DNA of 64,000 bases from an uncultured Myxococcales bacterium (GTDB taxonomy: Bacteria > Myxococcota_A > Polyangia > Polyangiales > Polyangiaceae), in assembly GCA_937949945.1 (NCBI GenBank), contig CALFEQ010000170.1, positions 57,647 through 121,646 on the forward strand, written 5' to 3'. Below are positions 1-7,725 of the stretch, piece after piece; within the stretch, counting starts at the first letter, position 1, and each line of letters starts with the position of its first letter. The translations under genes were made by a program, and so were the position numbers. Below the pieces are notes generated by a model. That model did no database searches. It worked only from the letters and a program-made list of their open reading frames with translations, and had not been told where the DNA came from.

Positions 1-407
1 CCGAACGGCTCGGTTCGCGAGATGCGTGAGGCGCGATAGACCTGCGCGGAGACGTCCGGATCGTGGCTCGTGAAGTAGATGACGCGCTCGTCGGGCGTGA
101 GGTGCGGCGACGAGGCGTGCCGCGCGGGATCGATCCCGGGCACGAGCACGGGCGGACCGAACGGCGTGGACGACGAGCACTTCTTCGGAGCCGGAGGCGG
201 GTCCTCCACTTCGATCGGCACAGGAACGCCGCCGTCGTCCTCGCCCTCCACGCCGCCGTTGGGATTCGAGCGCGTCGGCTGCTTGCAGCTCCGGCATGCG
301 AGCGAAATGGGATCCCCGTCCGGATCCGGGAAGCACCCGAACCACGCGAGGCAAGACAATCCTCCGAGCAGGAGCGCCGCCGCCCGCATACCTCTCCGAG
401 CCTTCAT
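1..407 (-). CDS. Partial lipoprotein with a WD40/TolB-like beta-propeller start
   Basis: The reading frame opens at ATG 407 and runs off the left edge of the window, so only the first ~135 residues are visible. The N-terminus has basic residues, a short hydrophobic stretch and then AWFGC, which resembles a lipobox. A low-complexity Asp/Glu/Pro-rich linker follows. The last visible part (HLTPDERVIYFTSHDPD...QVYRAS) matches the pattern of PD40/TolB-type beta-propeller blades, in which 'SPDGxxIyFtS' repeats. I infer a surface or periplasmic propeller lipoprotein of the kind abundant in myxobacteria. It lies 98 bp after the ATP-grasp gene on the same strand and may be the last gene of that run. 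The ligand is unknown and the C-terminus cannot be seen. Confidence 0.6.
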   Translation of the reverse strand, partial: MKARRGMRAAALLLGGLSCLAWFGCFPDPDGDPISLACRSCKQPTRSNPNGGVEGEDDGGVPVPIEVEDPPPAPKKCSSSTPFGPPVLVPGIDPARHASSPHLTPDERVIYFTSHDPDVSAQVYRASRISRTEPF

Positions 408-505
408 TAAACCACTTCCGGTCCTGGCGCGCGACCGGAGCGCCCAGGAGGCCTCTCACGGCCGACACGACGCTGACCGGTCGGTCTCTTGCCCGGTCCA
501 CGCGA

Positions 506-1390
506 TCACTCGTCCGAATCGTCCCGCATCCCGACGGGAAACCCCATCGAGTAGCGAGCGTTGATCTCGCTCCTCGGCTGCAGGCGCATCCCGCCGTCGC
601 GATCGCGATACGTGAACGCGTCGATCCCGAACGGACCGAAGTACCCCATCGCATGGAGCGCCTCGGCGACGCGGCGCGCCTCGGCCGCGATCGTGCGCTC
701 GATCTCCGGCTCGACGTCCTCGGCGATGGTCGTCGCGAGCCACTGGCCGCGCGCGTCGCACGTCTGCGCCACGAGCCGGCCCCAGACGACGGCCCCGGTC
801 GGGTCGAGCATCCCGTGGAGGCCGAGCTCGCGATCGATCGCGACGTTCGGCTCGATCTGCACGCCGCCCTCCGCGATGCCCGCACGCAAGAAGGTGTGGT
901 CTCCGTCGGAGAGCGGGCCCGGATCGATCACGCGATGGCCGCGCCCCGCCATGCCGAAGGCGCGCTTGACGCGCCAGCAACGCGCGACCGGCTCCGGCGG
1001 CGGCGCCGCGAGCACGCTCGCGGCCGTCTCGAGATCGCGCGCGAACGTCGCGCCTGGGAGCGTCTGCCCGAGGGACGCGCAGAACGCGCGGCCGTTCGCG
1101 ACGCGAAGCACCTCGAAGGGCGGATGCGGCTCGGGAACGGCTCCGGCGCGACGGAGGATGGAGCGCGCGCGACGGGTCGGGCAGAACGCGCGCCCCGACA
1201 GGCCCTCGGCCACGCCTCGTGGAGAGGTCTCGTCGACGAGCACGTCGTCGGGTCCGAGCAGCGTCGCGGCGAGACGCTCGACGTGCGGAGCCATCGCGGC
1301 GCGCACCGCGTTCGTCGGCGCGTAGCGTTCGCCCGACGCGAGCTCGAGGTCCGCGTCGAGGTTCAGGACCCAGGCGACTCGGGTTGCCAC
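506..1390 (-). CDS. ATP-grasp domain protein
   Basis: A protein of about 294 residues if translation starts at GTG 1390, which overlaps the end of the upstream ferritin-like gene by 28 bp. The frame is open further upstream, but that would lie inside the ferritin-like gene and is Arg/Ala-rich shadow sequence. The C-terminal half looks like an ATP-grasp fold: a lid-like basic/Gly segment (RAFGMAGRGH), an acidic strand (IEPNVAIDRELGLHG) and a final metal-binding-like strand (PRSEINARYSMGF), where Glu and Asn would bind Mg-ATP as in D-Ala-D-Ala ligase-type enzymes. ATP-grasp enzymes usually form a carboxylate-amine or carboxylate-thiol bond; the substrate here cannot be told. The tight overlap with the DUF455 ferritin-like gene suggests the two act together. 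Confidence 0.72.
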   Translation of the reverse strand: MATRVAWVLNLDADLELASGERYAPTNAVRAAMAPHVERLAATLLGPDDVLVDETSPRGVAEGLSGRAFCPTRRARSILRRAGAVPEPHPPFEVLRVANGRAFCASLGQTLPGATFARDLETAASVLAAPPPEPVARCWRVKRAFGMAGRGHRVIDPGPLSDGDHTFLRAGIAEGGVQIEPNVAIDRELGLHGMLDPTGAVVWGRLVAQTCDARGQWLATTIAEDVEPEIERTIAAEARRVAEALHAMGYFGPFGIDAFTYRDRDGGMRLQPRSEINARYSMGFPVGMRDDSDE

Positions 1391-2160
1391 GCTTCGAGCT
1401 CGTCGAGGAACGTCTCGGGCTGTCCGGCAGAGAGCCTCGCCTCGCGCCGGATCGGCTTGCCGCGCATGAGGAGCGGCGTGAGCGGCTCGGGCAGCGCGCG
1501 CGCCCACGCATCGAACGTCAGCCCGCCGGTGAGCTCCGAGAACCAGCGCACGCCGAACCGCACGTGCGCGATCTCTTCACGACCGACGATCTCCTGCAGG
1601 CGGGCGCCCTCCTCGTCGCCGGCCTCGCGGAAGCGCTCGGCGAACGACGCCGTGTGGTCGAGGTTCGCGCTCTCGAGGCCGAGGCCCATGACCGCGACGA
1701 AGGAGACCGGATCGCGGCAGGTGGGCACACGCGTCCAGAACCAGTCGCGCACCGGGAAGTCGCCCACGCCGTGGCCGAGGCGGGCGAGGTGATCGGCGTA
1801 CATGCGCATGTGCCTCGTCTCGTCGAGCGCGATGCGAAGCAGCCCGCGCCGGAAGGCCACGGGAGCCTCGGGGAAAGCGAGGATCGCCCACGCCATGAGC
1901 TCCGCCGCCTGGAGCTCGTGATGGAGGAAGGTGTGGATGGCACGGGCCCGCCCGAGCGGCGACCGGAGCCCGCGCGTCTTGCCGGCGCGCTCGGTGACGC
2001 GGAGCTCCGGCGGACGCCCCGGCCGCTCGAGCCGACGACCGGCGAACGCCGGCTCCCACTCCGAGGGCGGCGGCGGCGGATCGAGCTTGTCGGCGAGGGA
2101 CGTCGTCGTGACGTAGTCCCACGCCCAGCGCTCGATCGTCCCTTGCCGCGGCGGGCTCAT
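1363..2160 (-). CDS. DUF455-type ferritin-like protein
   Basis: This 265-residue protein resembles the DUF455 family (COG2833) of ferritin-like proteins. The visible diiron-type signatures are HHELQAAELMAW, a second helix IALDETRHMRMYADHLARLG with the ExxH pair, a GLGLESANLDHT segment, and EIVGREEIAHVRFGVRWF with another ExxH. Family members are thought to carry a di-metal centre, but their reaction is not established. ATG 2160 is preceded by GGAG four bases upstream and lies 16 bp after the lipoprotein gene. The downstream ATP-grasp gene overlaps it by 28 bp. A second, different ferritin-like protein is encoded 4 kb away (6548-7270). Confidence 0.83.
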   Translation of the reverse strand: MSPPRQGTIERWAWDYVTTTSLADKLDPPPPPSEWEPAFAGRRLERPGRPPELRVTERAGKTRGLRSPLGRARAIHTFLHHELQAAELMAWAILAFPEAPVAFRRGLLRIALDETRHMRMYADHLARLGHGVGDFPVRDWFWTRVPTCRDPVSFVAVMGLGLESANLDHTASFAERFREAGDEEGARLQEIVGREEIAHVRFGVRWFSELTGGLTFDAWARALPEPLTPLLMRGKPIRREARLSAGQPETFLDELEAWQPESPGS

Positions 2161-2176
2161 CGTCTCCGGAGAAGGG

Positions 2177-2797
2177 CTACTTCAGCTTCGCGTCGCAGAG
2201 CGCGATGCACATCCGGTCGCCCTGGTTCTTGCACACGGTCCGCAAGAGACGGATCTCGGCCTTCGATGCCTTTCCGTCCAGCAGCTTGGGCTCGAGGATG
2301 CCGCGCGCCTCGGTGTACTGCCCTTTGAGCGTGAGGTCACGCGCGCGCGCCAAGTCCGTCGCGGGCTCCTCGTGCTCGCCCGGATCGATCTTCGGGCGCG
2401 GGGCGCCACCGTCGAACTTGAGCTTCTTGCCGAGCTTCTTCGAGCACTGCATCACGCACGCCTCGTCGCCTTGCTCGTGGCAGATCGAGGCGAGGAGCTC
2501 GAGCTCTTGCTTCGTCCCGTCGGCGCCGAGCGCCTTCTTCTCGAGCACGAGGCGAGCGAGCCAGAGCTGGCCGTTGGCGGCGTAGGCGCGCGCCTGTTCG
2601 TACGGCGTCTGGCCCTCGGGGAGGGCCGCGTCGGCGAAATCGCTCACCGGTGCCACGCCTTCCACCGCAGCAGGCGGGACGGTCGTCGGGGGCGAGACGC
2701 TCACCGACGGCGGCGGCTCCTCCTGGGGCGGCGGCGACGGCTTCTTGCAGGCCGCCGCGACGAGAACGAGCGCGGCAGCGATCGGCGCTCTCGTCAC
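2177..2797 (-). CDS. Putative lipoprotein, unknown function
   Basis: About 206 residues from GTG 2797. This start makes a 4-bp GTGA overlap with the stop of the upstream metallophosphoesterase (TGA 2796-2794), which is why I prefer it to ATG 2812 inside that gene. The N-terminus is a signal sequence ending in VAAAC, a loose lipobox, followed by a Pro/Glu-rich linker. The mature part looks duplicated: two segments read roughly LW-A-LVLE-K...ELELLASICHEQGDEACVMQCSKKL and AR-ILEPKLLDGK...IRLLRTVCKNQGDRMCIALCDAKL, each with Cys-x5-8-Cys-x3-Cys spacing. Conserved Cys in both halves suggest disulfides in a periplasmic TPR-like helical repeat. No function can be assigned. Confidence 0.72.
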   Translation of the reverse strand: MTRAPIAAALVLVAAACKKPSPPPQEEPPPSVSVSPPTTVPPAAVEGVAPVSDFADAALPEGQTPYEQARAYAANGQLWLARLVLEKKALGADGTKQELELLASICHEQGDEACVMQCSKKLGKKLKFDGGAPRPKIDPGEHEEPATDLARARDLTLKGQYTEARGILEPKLLDGKASKAEIRLLRTVCKNQGDRMCIALCDAKLK

Positions 2798-4365
2798 GGC
2801 TTTCGGATCCACACTTCGACGTTCTTGTGATGGGCCTCGACGTCGTCCGCCGGCAGCCAGCCCGAGGTGAAGTCCACGATGCCGCGCTTCTTGCCCTCGA
2901 GGGCGATCGGATCACCCTCGGTCGAGAAGTCCACCGCCGTCGCGCGCAGCATGACCCAGCCGTTGTCCTGATCGAAGATCTCCACGATCCGGAACTGGTG
3001 CGGGTAGTCCGCGATCGCGGCCGTCATGACCTCCCACCAAGGGTGTCCCGACTCCGGCTTGATGGCTTCGACGCGATGGCGGTGCGAGTGCCCGACCATG
3101 CTGAACAAGACGTTGTCGTACTGACCGACGAACGTCTTCCACTGCTCCGCGGTGAGCGCGTCCGGTGCCTTCGTGCCGCCGAGCCCCGTGCCGTCGGAGA
3201 GGCTGAAGACGCCGTGGTGCGACGAGAGGACGACCCACTTGCCGTCGGCCTTCGCCTTGTCGAGCAGCGGCTTGATGACACGGTCGATCTCGCCCTGCGT
3301 GATGACGCCTTCGGAGGCGCCGTTCGGATGCGCGGTGTCGATGACGAGGAAGCGCAGCGGCGTGCCGTCGACGTCGAACGTGTACGTCGCACGACCGCTC
3401 TCGATCTCCGCCTGGCCGATGCCGTGTCCGTCACCGTGCCCGCCGACCTTCGCCATCAGCTCGTGGCCGCTGAGGAGCGCCCTCTTCGGGTCCGGGATCA
3501 CGAAATCACCGCGCTCGACCAGACCCTTGAGCCCGTTGTCGTAGCGACGGGTACCACCCGTTGCCACGACGTCGAGCACCTTCTGCCGCTGCTCGTCGTC
3601 GACGACGAAGTTGCCCTGGATGAGCACGTCGTGGTTCCCCGTGACCCACTTCCAGGGCATCTCGAGGCCCTCGGCCTTGAACGGATCCTTGCCGTCGTTG
3701 TCGGGCCCTTCGACGATGTCGTCGTCGTCGCCCGAGTCGCACTCGACCGATTCGGCGCCGCTCAGGATGTCGAGCACCCACTCGACCTCGTTCGTCTGCG
3801 CGCTGTCGGCGTTGTCACCGCCCATCAGCGTGAACGCGATCGGGTCCTTGGCGTGGAGCGCGTTGATCGTCCGCACGGCGGCGTTCGCCATGTGACAGAG
3901 GTACGCGTCCTGCGGGCGGAGCGCCGACGAGGTCGGGCCCTCTCCGTCGAACTGCCCGAGGCGCGTCGGCGACTCGTCGTCGGCGAGCTGCAAGTCGGCG
4001 AGGTGCGCGAAGCGCACGAGGCGCTTGGCGTTGGGCCCGGGCGGCGGCGGCTGCTCGCCCTCGTCCATCACGCGCGTGACGTACGCGTCGCCAGGACCGA
4101 GATCGAACTCCCCGAACCCTCGCGCGAGGTAATCCGCGAGCGCGTCGGGCAGCGCGGGGTTCGGTCCCTGGTTCGGGTTCGCGCGCGGCGTGCGCACGAC
4201 GATCGTGCGCTCCGCGGTCGTCGGCGCATCGCCGAGCGGCGGGAAGACCGTCGGCGCGTAGCGGCTCTTCTGCTCCGGCTCCGGATCCGGCTTCGGATCG
4301 CTCGAATCCGAGCAACCGAGGACGACGACGAGCAGAGAAGAGCCGAAAGCGAGGCGCCGAAGCAT
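2794..4365 (-). CDS. Metallophosphoesterase lipoprotein
   Basis: About 523 residues. The signal peptide ends in LVVVLGC, a good lipobox. Calcineurin-like phosphoesterase motifs occur in order: AHLADLQLADDESP (the D-x-H position reads D-L-Q), MGGDNADSAQTNE, VTGNHD, LSSHHGVFSL and VGHSHRHRVE. These should hold a two-metal centre hydrolysing a phosphoester, outside the cytoplasm. The overall plan resembles the TIGR03767-type secreted metallophosphoesterases. I chose ATG 4365 over ATG 4374 because a -10-like TACAAT (4378-4373) overlaps the latter and ends 7 nt before the former. The gene overlaps the downstream lipoprotein by 4 bp (GTGA). The His missing from motif I may alter metal binding. Confidence 0.85.
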   Translation of the reverse strand: MLRRLAFGSSLLVVVLGCSDSSDPKPDPEPEQKSRYAPTVFPPLGDAPTTAERTIVVRTPRANPNQGPNPALPDALADYLARGFGEFDLGPGDAYVTRVMDEGEQPPPPGPNAKRLVRFAHLADLQLADDESPTRLGQFDGEGPTSSALRPQDAYLCHMANAAVRTINALHAKDPIAFTLMGGDNADSAQTNEVEWVLDILSGAESVECDSGDDDDIVEGPDNDGKDPFKAEGLEMPWKWVTGNHDVLIQGNFVVDDEQRQKVLDVVATGGTRRYDNGLKGLVERGDFVIPDPKRALLSGHELMAKVGGHGDGHGIGQAEIESGRATYTFDVDGTPLRFLVIDTAHPNGASEGVITQGEIDRVIKPLLDKAKADGKWVVLSSHHGVFSLSDGTGLGGTKAPDALTAEQWKTFVGQYDNVLFSMVGHSHRHRVEAIKPESGHPWWEVMTAAIADYPHQFRIVEIFDQDNGWVMLRATAVDFSTEGDPIALEGKKRGIVDFTSGWLPADDVEAHHKNVEVWIRKP

Positions 4366-4372
4366 GGCGTGC

Positions 4373-4382
4373 ATTGTACCAT
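4373..4382. promoter_or_regulatory. Overlapping divergent -10-like elements
   Basis: TACAAT on the minus strand (4378-4373) ends 7 nt before the metallophosphoesterase ATG 4365. TACCAT on the plus strand (4377-4382) ends 10 nt before the esterase ATG 4393. They share bases 4377-4378, so the two genes may exclude each other in transcription. Confidence 0.4.
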
Positions 4383-4392
4383 CGCGTGCGCC

Positions 4393-5145
4393 ATGCTCAC
4401 GCGACGTCACGTCCTCCTCGGGATCGGTGCGACGCTCGTCCCGGGCGCGCTCGGCGCGTGCAGCCGGAGCCGCGAGACGAGCCCGAGCTGGCCGAGGACG
4501 ACGCACCACGAAGGCGTCGAGATGATCGAGCTGTTTCCGAACGGAGCGCTCGAGAGCTCGCCGCTCGTCGTCGCCATCCACGGGATGGGCGATCGCCCCG
4601 ATCGTTGGGTCGACGACTGGCGACGCTTCCCCGCGAAGGTCCAGATCGCGCTGCCGCGGGCGTTCGATCGTTGGGGCGACGGCTGGTCGTGGTTCCGCTT
4701 CGAGGAGGGGATGACGGACGAGCAGTTCGGCGCGCGCGTCGCCGCCGCCGAGGAGCGGCTCTGGCGAGGGCTCGCCAAGCTCGCCGCCGGGCGCAAGATG
4801 ATCGTCACCGGCTTCTCGCAGGGAGGCATCCTCTCCTTCGCCATCGCCGCGCGCCATCCGGACGCGGTGATCCGCGCGTTCCCGGTCGCCGGCTCGTGCC
4901 CCGGACCGCTACTCCCGCGCGACAAGGCCCGCGCGGCGCCGATCCTGGCTTTCCATGGCACGAGCGATAAAGTGCTCGACGTGAAATGGGGCCGCGAGGC
5001 AGTCAGCGCCTTCAGGGCGCAGGGCAACGAGGCGGAGATCAAGGAGTACGAGGGCGTCGGCCACACGATCACGCGCGAGATGCGCGAGGATCTCTGGCGC
5101 GCGATCGTGGCCGCAGTCCCGAACGCGCCGGAGGGCTCGCGATGA
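4393..5145 (+). CDS. Alpha/beta-hydrolase (esterase/lysophospholipase type) with Tat-like signal
   Basis: This 250-residue protein begins with TRRHVLLGIGATL, a twin-arginine-like signal ending in LGAC, so it may be an exported lipoprotein. The catalytic triad is visible: nucleophile Ser in GFSQGG (about residue 142), Asp in HGTSDKVLD and His in VGHTITREM. The oxyanion region IHGMGD follows the first strand. The layout matches carboxylesterase/phospholipase-type hydrolases (PF02230-like). ATG 4393 follows a -10-like TACCAT (4377-4382). The stop overlaps the start of the next gene (ATGA at 5142-5145), so the two are translated together. The substrate is unknown. Confidence 0.85.
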   Translation: MLTRRHVLLGIGATLVPGALGACSRSRETSPSWPRTTHHEGVEMIELFPNGALESSPLVVAIHGMGDRPDRWVDDWRRFPAKVQIALPRAFDRWGDGWSWFRFEEGMTDEQFGARVAAAEERLWRGLAKLAAGRKMIVTGFSQGGILSFAIAARHPDAVIRAFPVAGSCPGPLLPRDKARAAPILAFHGTSDKVLDVKWGREAVSAFRAQGNEAEIKEYEGVGHTITREMREDLWRAIVAAVPNAPEGSR

Positions 5146-5726
5146 AGCGCACGTCCTCTCGTCGCGTCGCGATCGTCGCCGCGTGCGCCTCGGCGATCGC
5201 CATCGTCGCGGCGTGCTCGCCGAGCGGCCCGCCGGAGCCCTCGGGCGACTACGGCCCCTACTCGGAGCCGCCGTACGTCGGTCCGCGGAGCCCGTGCTCG
5301 ACGGGACCGGCGCACCCCTGGGACGCGACGTTCCCGCCGGGACCGAACCAGAGCCCGCACCCCGTCTGCGTGCAGCGCTGCGGGATGCATCCGACGATGG
5401 TATGGGACGAGCGCGGCGGCGTCGCCCCGACGATCGACGCCGTCCCGTCCGGCGCATGCACGTACGAAGGAGAGGCATGCAGCATGGTGGCGGTCCGTCC
5501 GTGCTGCAGCCCCGAAGGCGATCACGGTCTGGCGCTCCTCTTCGAGTGCCGGTGCCGCGGCGGCGTGTGGACGTGCGCGGCCGCACATCACGGAGGCGTC
5601 TGCTCGTGCGGCGACGGAGGCACGCGCGGTGCGGACGGAGGGGCGGACGGCGGCGGAGACGCGAGCGCGGGTCCCGACGCCGAGCCTGCGGACTCCGGCG
5701 CCGACGGCGGCGACGAGGCCGGCTGA
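5142..5726 (+). CDS. Cys-rich putative lipoprotein, unknown function
   Basis: About 194 residues starting at the ATG that overlaps the esterase stop by 4 bp. The N-terminal signal reads VAIVAACASAIAIVAAC, with a loose lipobox. The mature part has many Cys (CSTG, CVQRCGMH, CTYEGEAC, RPCC, CRCRGGVWTC, CSCGDGG), suggesting a compact disulfide-bonded extracellular domain. It ends in a Gly/Asp/Ala-rich tail. The last 139 bp are also the 3' end of the convergent ElyC-like gene on the other strand, so both C-terminal tails are low-complexity. I do not recognise the family. Confidence 0.75.
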   Translation: MKRTSSRRVAIVAACASAIAIVAACSPSGPPEPSGDYGPYSEPPYVGPRSPCSTGPAHPWDATFPPGPNQSPHPVCVQRCGMHPTMVWDERGGVAPTIDAVPSGACTYEGEACSMVAVRPCCSPEGDHGLALLFECRCRGGVWTCAAAHHGGVCSCGDGGTRGADGGADGGGDASAGPDAEPADSGADGGDEAG

Positions 5727-6517
5727 GAGACCGGCCGGGCGTATCCGCGGAAACGATAGACCCAGAGCCCGAACAGCTCGCGCAGCATCGCCGCCGACTC
5801 GGCGAACGCGCCGGCGCGTGGGAGGAGCTCCGTGAGCCGCAACCGGGACGGGTATGCGCGATAGTCGACGGCGAGCGTGTCGACCTTCATGTCCACGGCC
5901 GCGAAGCACTCCGCCGAGCGCCGCATGTGGAACGCGCTCGTCACGATCAGCACTTCGCGGAAGCCGCGCTCGACGGCGATGCGCTTCGAGAACACCGCGT
6001 TCTCGCGCGTGTTGCGCGCCTCGTCCTCGACGATGACACGCGACGGCTCGATGCCCCACGCGACGAGCTGATCGGCGAGCACGCGAGCCTCGCTCCACGC
6101 GCGAAGCTCGGGCTCCACCGCGGCCCCCGAGACGATCGCGAAGCGCGCCTTGCCCTCGGCGAGGAGCCGGTGCGTCATCACGAGCCGTTCGACGTTCTCG
6201 TTGTACGCAGGCTGGCCGGTGACCGCCATCACGCGCTCGTCGGTCACTCCTCCCAGGAGGACGACGGCGTCGTACGTCACGTCGGGCCTGTAGGTCGACA
6301 CCGCGGTGCGCTCGAGCCAGCCGAACATCGCGTTCGAGACGGCCGGCAGCGAGAAGACGACGAGCATCACGAGCCCGAGCACGCCGATCGCACGGCGGCG
6401 GCGCCACGCCGAGGGCCGGCGCGGTCGACGCCAGGGAAGCGCCGCGGCGACGCAGAGGATCACCCAGGTCAGCGGGCTGAAGAAGACATCGAGAAGCTTC
6501 GAGAGGAAGAAGAACAT
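5588..6517 (-). CDS. ElyC/SanA/YdcF (DUF218) family membrane protein
   Basis: This 309-residue protein has two N-terminal membrane segments (about residues 8-27 and 42-62) followed by a DUF218 domain. Typical strands are visible: YDAVVLLGGV, EGKARFAIVSG, VIVEDEARNTRENA (the family's E-x-x-x-x-N-T-x-x-N signature) and EVLIVTSAFHMRRS. In E. coli, ElyC and SanA influence envelope integrity and lipid-carrier metabolism; that role is only inferred here. The C-terminal ~45 residues are Pro/Ser/Ala-rich and lie antisense to the tail of the gene at 5142-5726. It follows the ferritin-like gene by 30 bp on the same strand. Confidence 0.86.
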   Translation of the reverse strand: MFFFLSKLLDVFFSPLTWVILCVAAALPWRRPRRPSAWRRRRAIGVLGLVMLVVFSLPAVSNAMFGWLERTAVSTYRPDVTYDAVVLLGGVTDERVMAVTGQPAYNENVERLVMTHRLLAEGKARFAIVSGAAVEPELRAWSEARVLADQLVAWGIEPSRVIVEDEARNTRENAVFSKRIAVERGFREVLIVTSAFHMRRSAECFAAVDMKVDTLAVDYRAYPSRLRLTELLPRAGAFAESAAMLRELFGLWVYRFRGYARPVSQPASSPPSAPESAGSASGPALASPPPSAPPSAPRVPPSPHEQTPP

Positions 6518-6547
6518 CGTGCTCCGACGGACGGATCCGCGAGGCGC

Positions 6548-7270
6548 TCAAGGGCTCGAGGCGTCCCACGCGGCGCGAGCGTCGATCCCAGCGCGCGCGA
6601 AGCGAGGGATCCAGTCGCGCGTGAGCGCCTTGTCGACGGACTTCCGATAGAGCGCGATCGGCATGAGCCCCCACGCGCGCTCCTCGTCGCTCATCGGAGG
6701 CTCCGCGCCCTTCACGGGCGGAGCATAGGCGGCCCGGAGGCGCGCGAACCACGACGGCAGCTCGCGTACGACGAGCGCTCGCAGTTCCTCCGCCATCGGA
6801 TGCTCGAGGAGCCATCCGAGCATCGTCCAGCCGAAGTCGCGGTGACGCACCTCGTCCTTGAGGACGCGGTCGAGCGCCTTGCGCGCGACCGGAACCGTGC
6901 ACTCCGCACGCAGCTCCTTGAAGAGCGGCACCGCGACGGTCTCGCCGAGGCAGAAGATCTCCACGGCGGCCCTCGCGACGTCGTTCTCGAGCGGCTCGTC
7001 CGCGGTTCGCGGCAGCTCGAGGGTCTCTCGCGCGAGCCGCGGACCGCCCTCGCCCCCCGCCGCGACGAAGACACGATGGCTCATCTCGGCGTGGACCATC
7101 TCGTCCGCGGCGATCCGCAGACCGGCGCGCACGAGATCCGGCGAGGCGCCGATCTGGATGAGCCACAGCGTGAGGTGTTGCGTCCGCGCCGCCGATCGAT
7201 ACTCCGCCTCCACGCGACGGAGCCACTCCTCCCGAACGGCGGCGGTGGGCTTCGGTCGGGTCGCCTTCAC
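6548..7270 (-). CDS. Second ferritin-like diiron-type protein
   Basis: About 240 residues from GTG 7270, which overlaps the upstream stop as GTGA (7270-7267). Four helices with metal-ligand spacing are visible: VEAEYRSAARTQHL, AADEMVHAEMSHRVF (ExxH), VEIFCLGETVAVPLFKEL and LKDEVRHRDFGWTMLGWLL (ExxH). This fits the ferritin-like superfamily but differs clearly from the DUF455 protein at 1363-2160. The reaction is unknown. Co-transcription with a small single-pass membrane protein upstream and an ElyC-like protein downstream suggests a membrane-associated oxidative or repair role, which is inference only. Confidence 0.75.
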   Translation of the reverse strand: MKATRPKPTAAVREEWLRRVEAEYRSAARTQHLTLWLIQIGASPDLVRAGLRIAADEMVHAEMSHRVFVAAGGEGGPRLARETLELPRTADEPLENDVARAAVEIFCLGETVAVPLFKELRAECTVPVARKALDRVLKDEVRHRDFGWTMLGWLLEHPMAEELRALVVRELPSWFARLRAAYAPPVKGAEPPMSDEERAWGLMPIALYRKSVDKALTRDWIPRFARAGIDARAAWDASSP

Positions 7271-7578
7271 ATGCTCGCCCCACGCAGAAACCAGATGAAC
7301 GAGCCGAGGATCGCCGCGAGGACGACCATGATGGCGATGGCGGCGGCCCACTCGTGGACCATGTTGACCGGCTTCGAAGCCGTCGTGGGGTTCGCCGCGT
7401 CGCTCGCCGCGCCGCCCGTGACGGAGGACGCCTCGGCTCGGGCAGGCTCGTGACGAGTCGCGTCCGGTGACGGAGCGGAGCTCTCCCCTGCCCCTGCGCC
7501 TGCCGCAGGCGCATGCTCGCGCTCGGCGGCCTCGGGCTTGTCGTCCTTCGTGCCGCCGCTCGCCGTCTCGTCCGCCAT
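7267..7578 (-). CDS. Small single-pass membrane protein with Ala/Glu-rich N-terminal tail
   Basis: 103 residues. The first ~70 residues are hydrophilic and low in complexity (Ala, Glu, Ser, Pro), followed by one transmembrane helix (WAAAIAIMVVLAAILGSFIWFL) and a four-residue end. It resembles tail-anchored proteins. The stop overlaps the start of the ferritin-like gene by 4 bp. Function is unknown; it could anchor or partner that protein. It is divergent from the ECF sigma gene, with 147 bp between them. Confidence 0.7.
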   Translation of the reverse strand: MADETASGGTKDDKPEAAEREHAPAAGAGAGESSAPSPDATRHEPARAEASSVTGGAASDAANPTTASKPVNMVHEWAAAIAIMVVLAAILGSFIWFLRGASM

Positions 7579-7725
7579 GGGGCTCAGGGTCGCGGCGATC
7601 GGTCTCCGTGTCCAGCGGGACGCGACGTTCACCGGCCCGAGGAGCATGTGATTCTCGACACTTGGACCCACCCGCGCGATGCCTCGAAATTTCGGGCCGC
7701 CCTCGATCGACGAGGGGTATGGACG

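Noticed and set aside
4407..7514. 1,035-codon minus-strand frame across the esterase, ElyC and ferritin-like genes
   Set aside because: Runs through four supported genes, Arg/Ser/Ala-rich, no signal.
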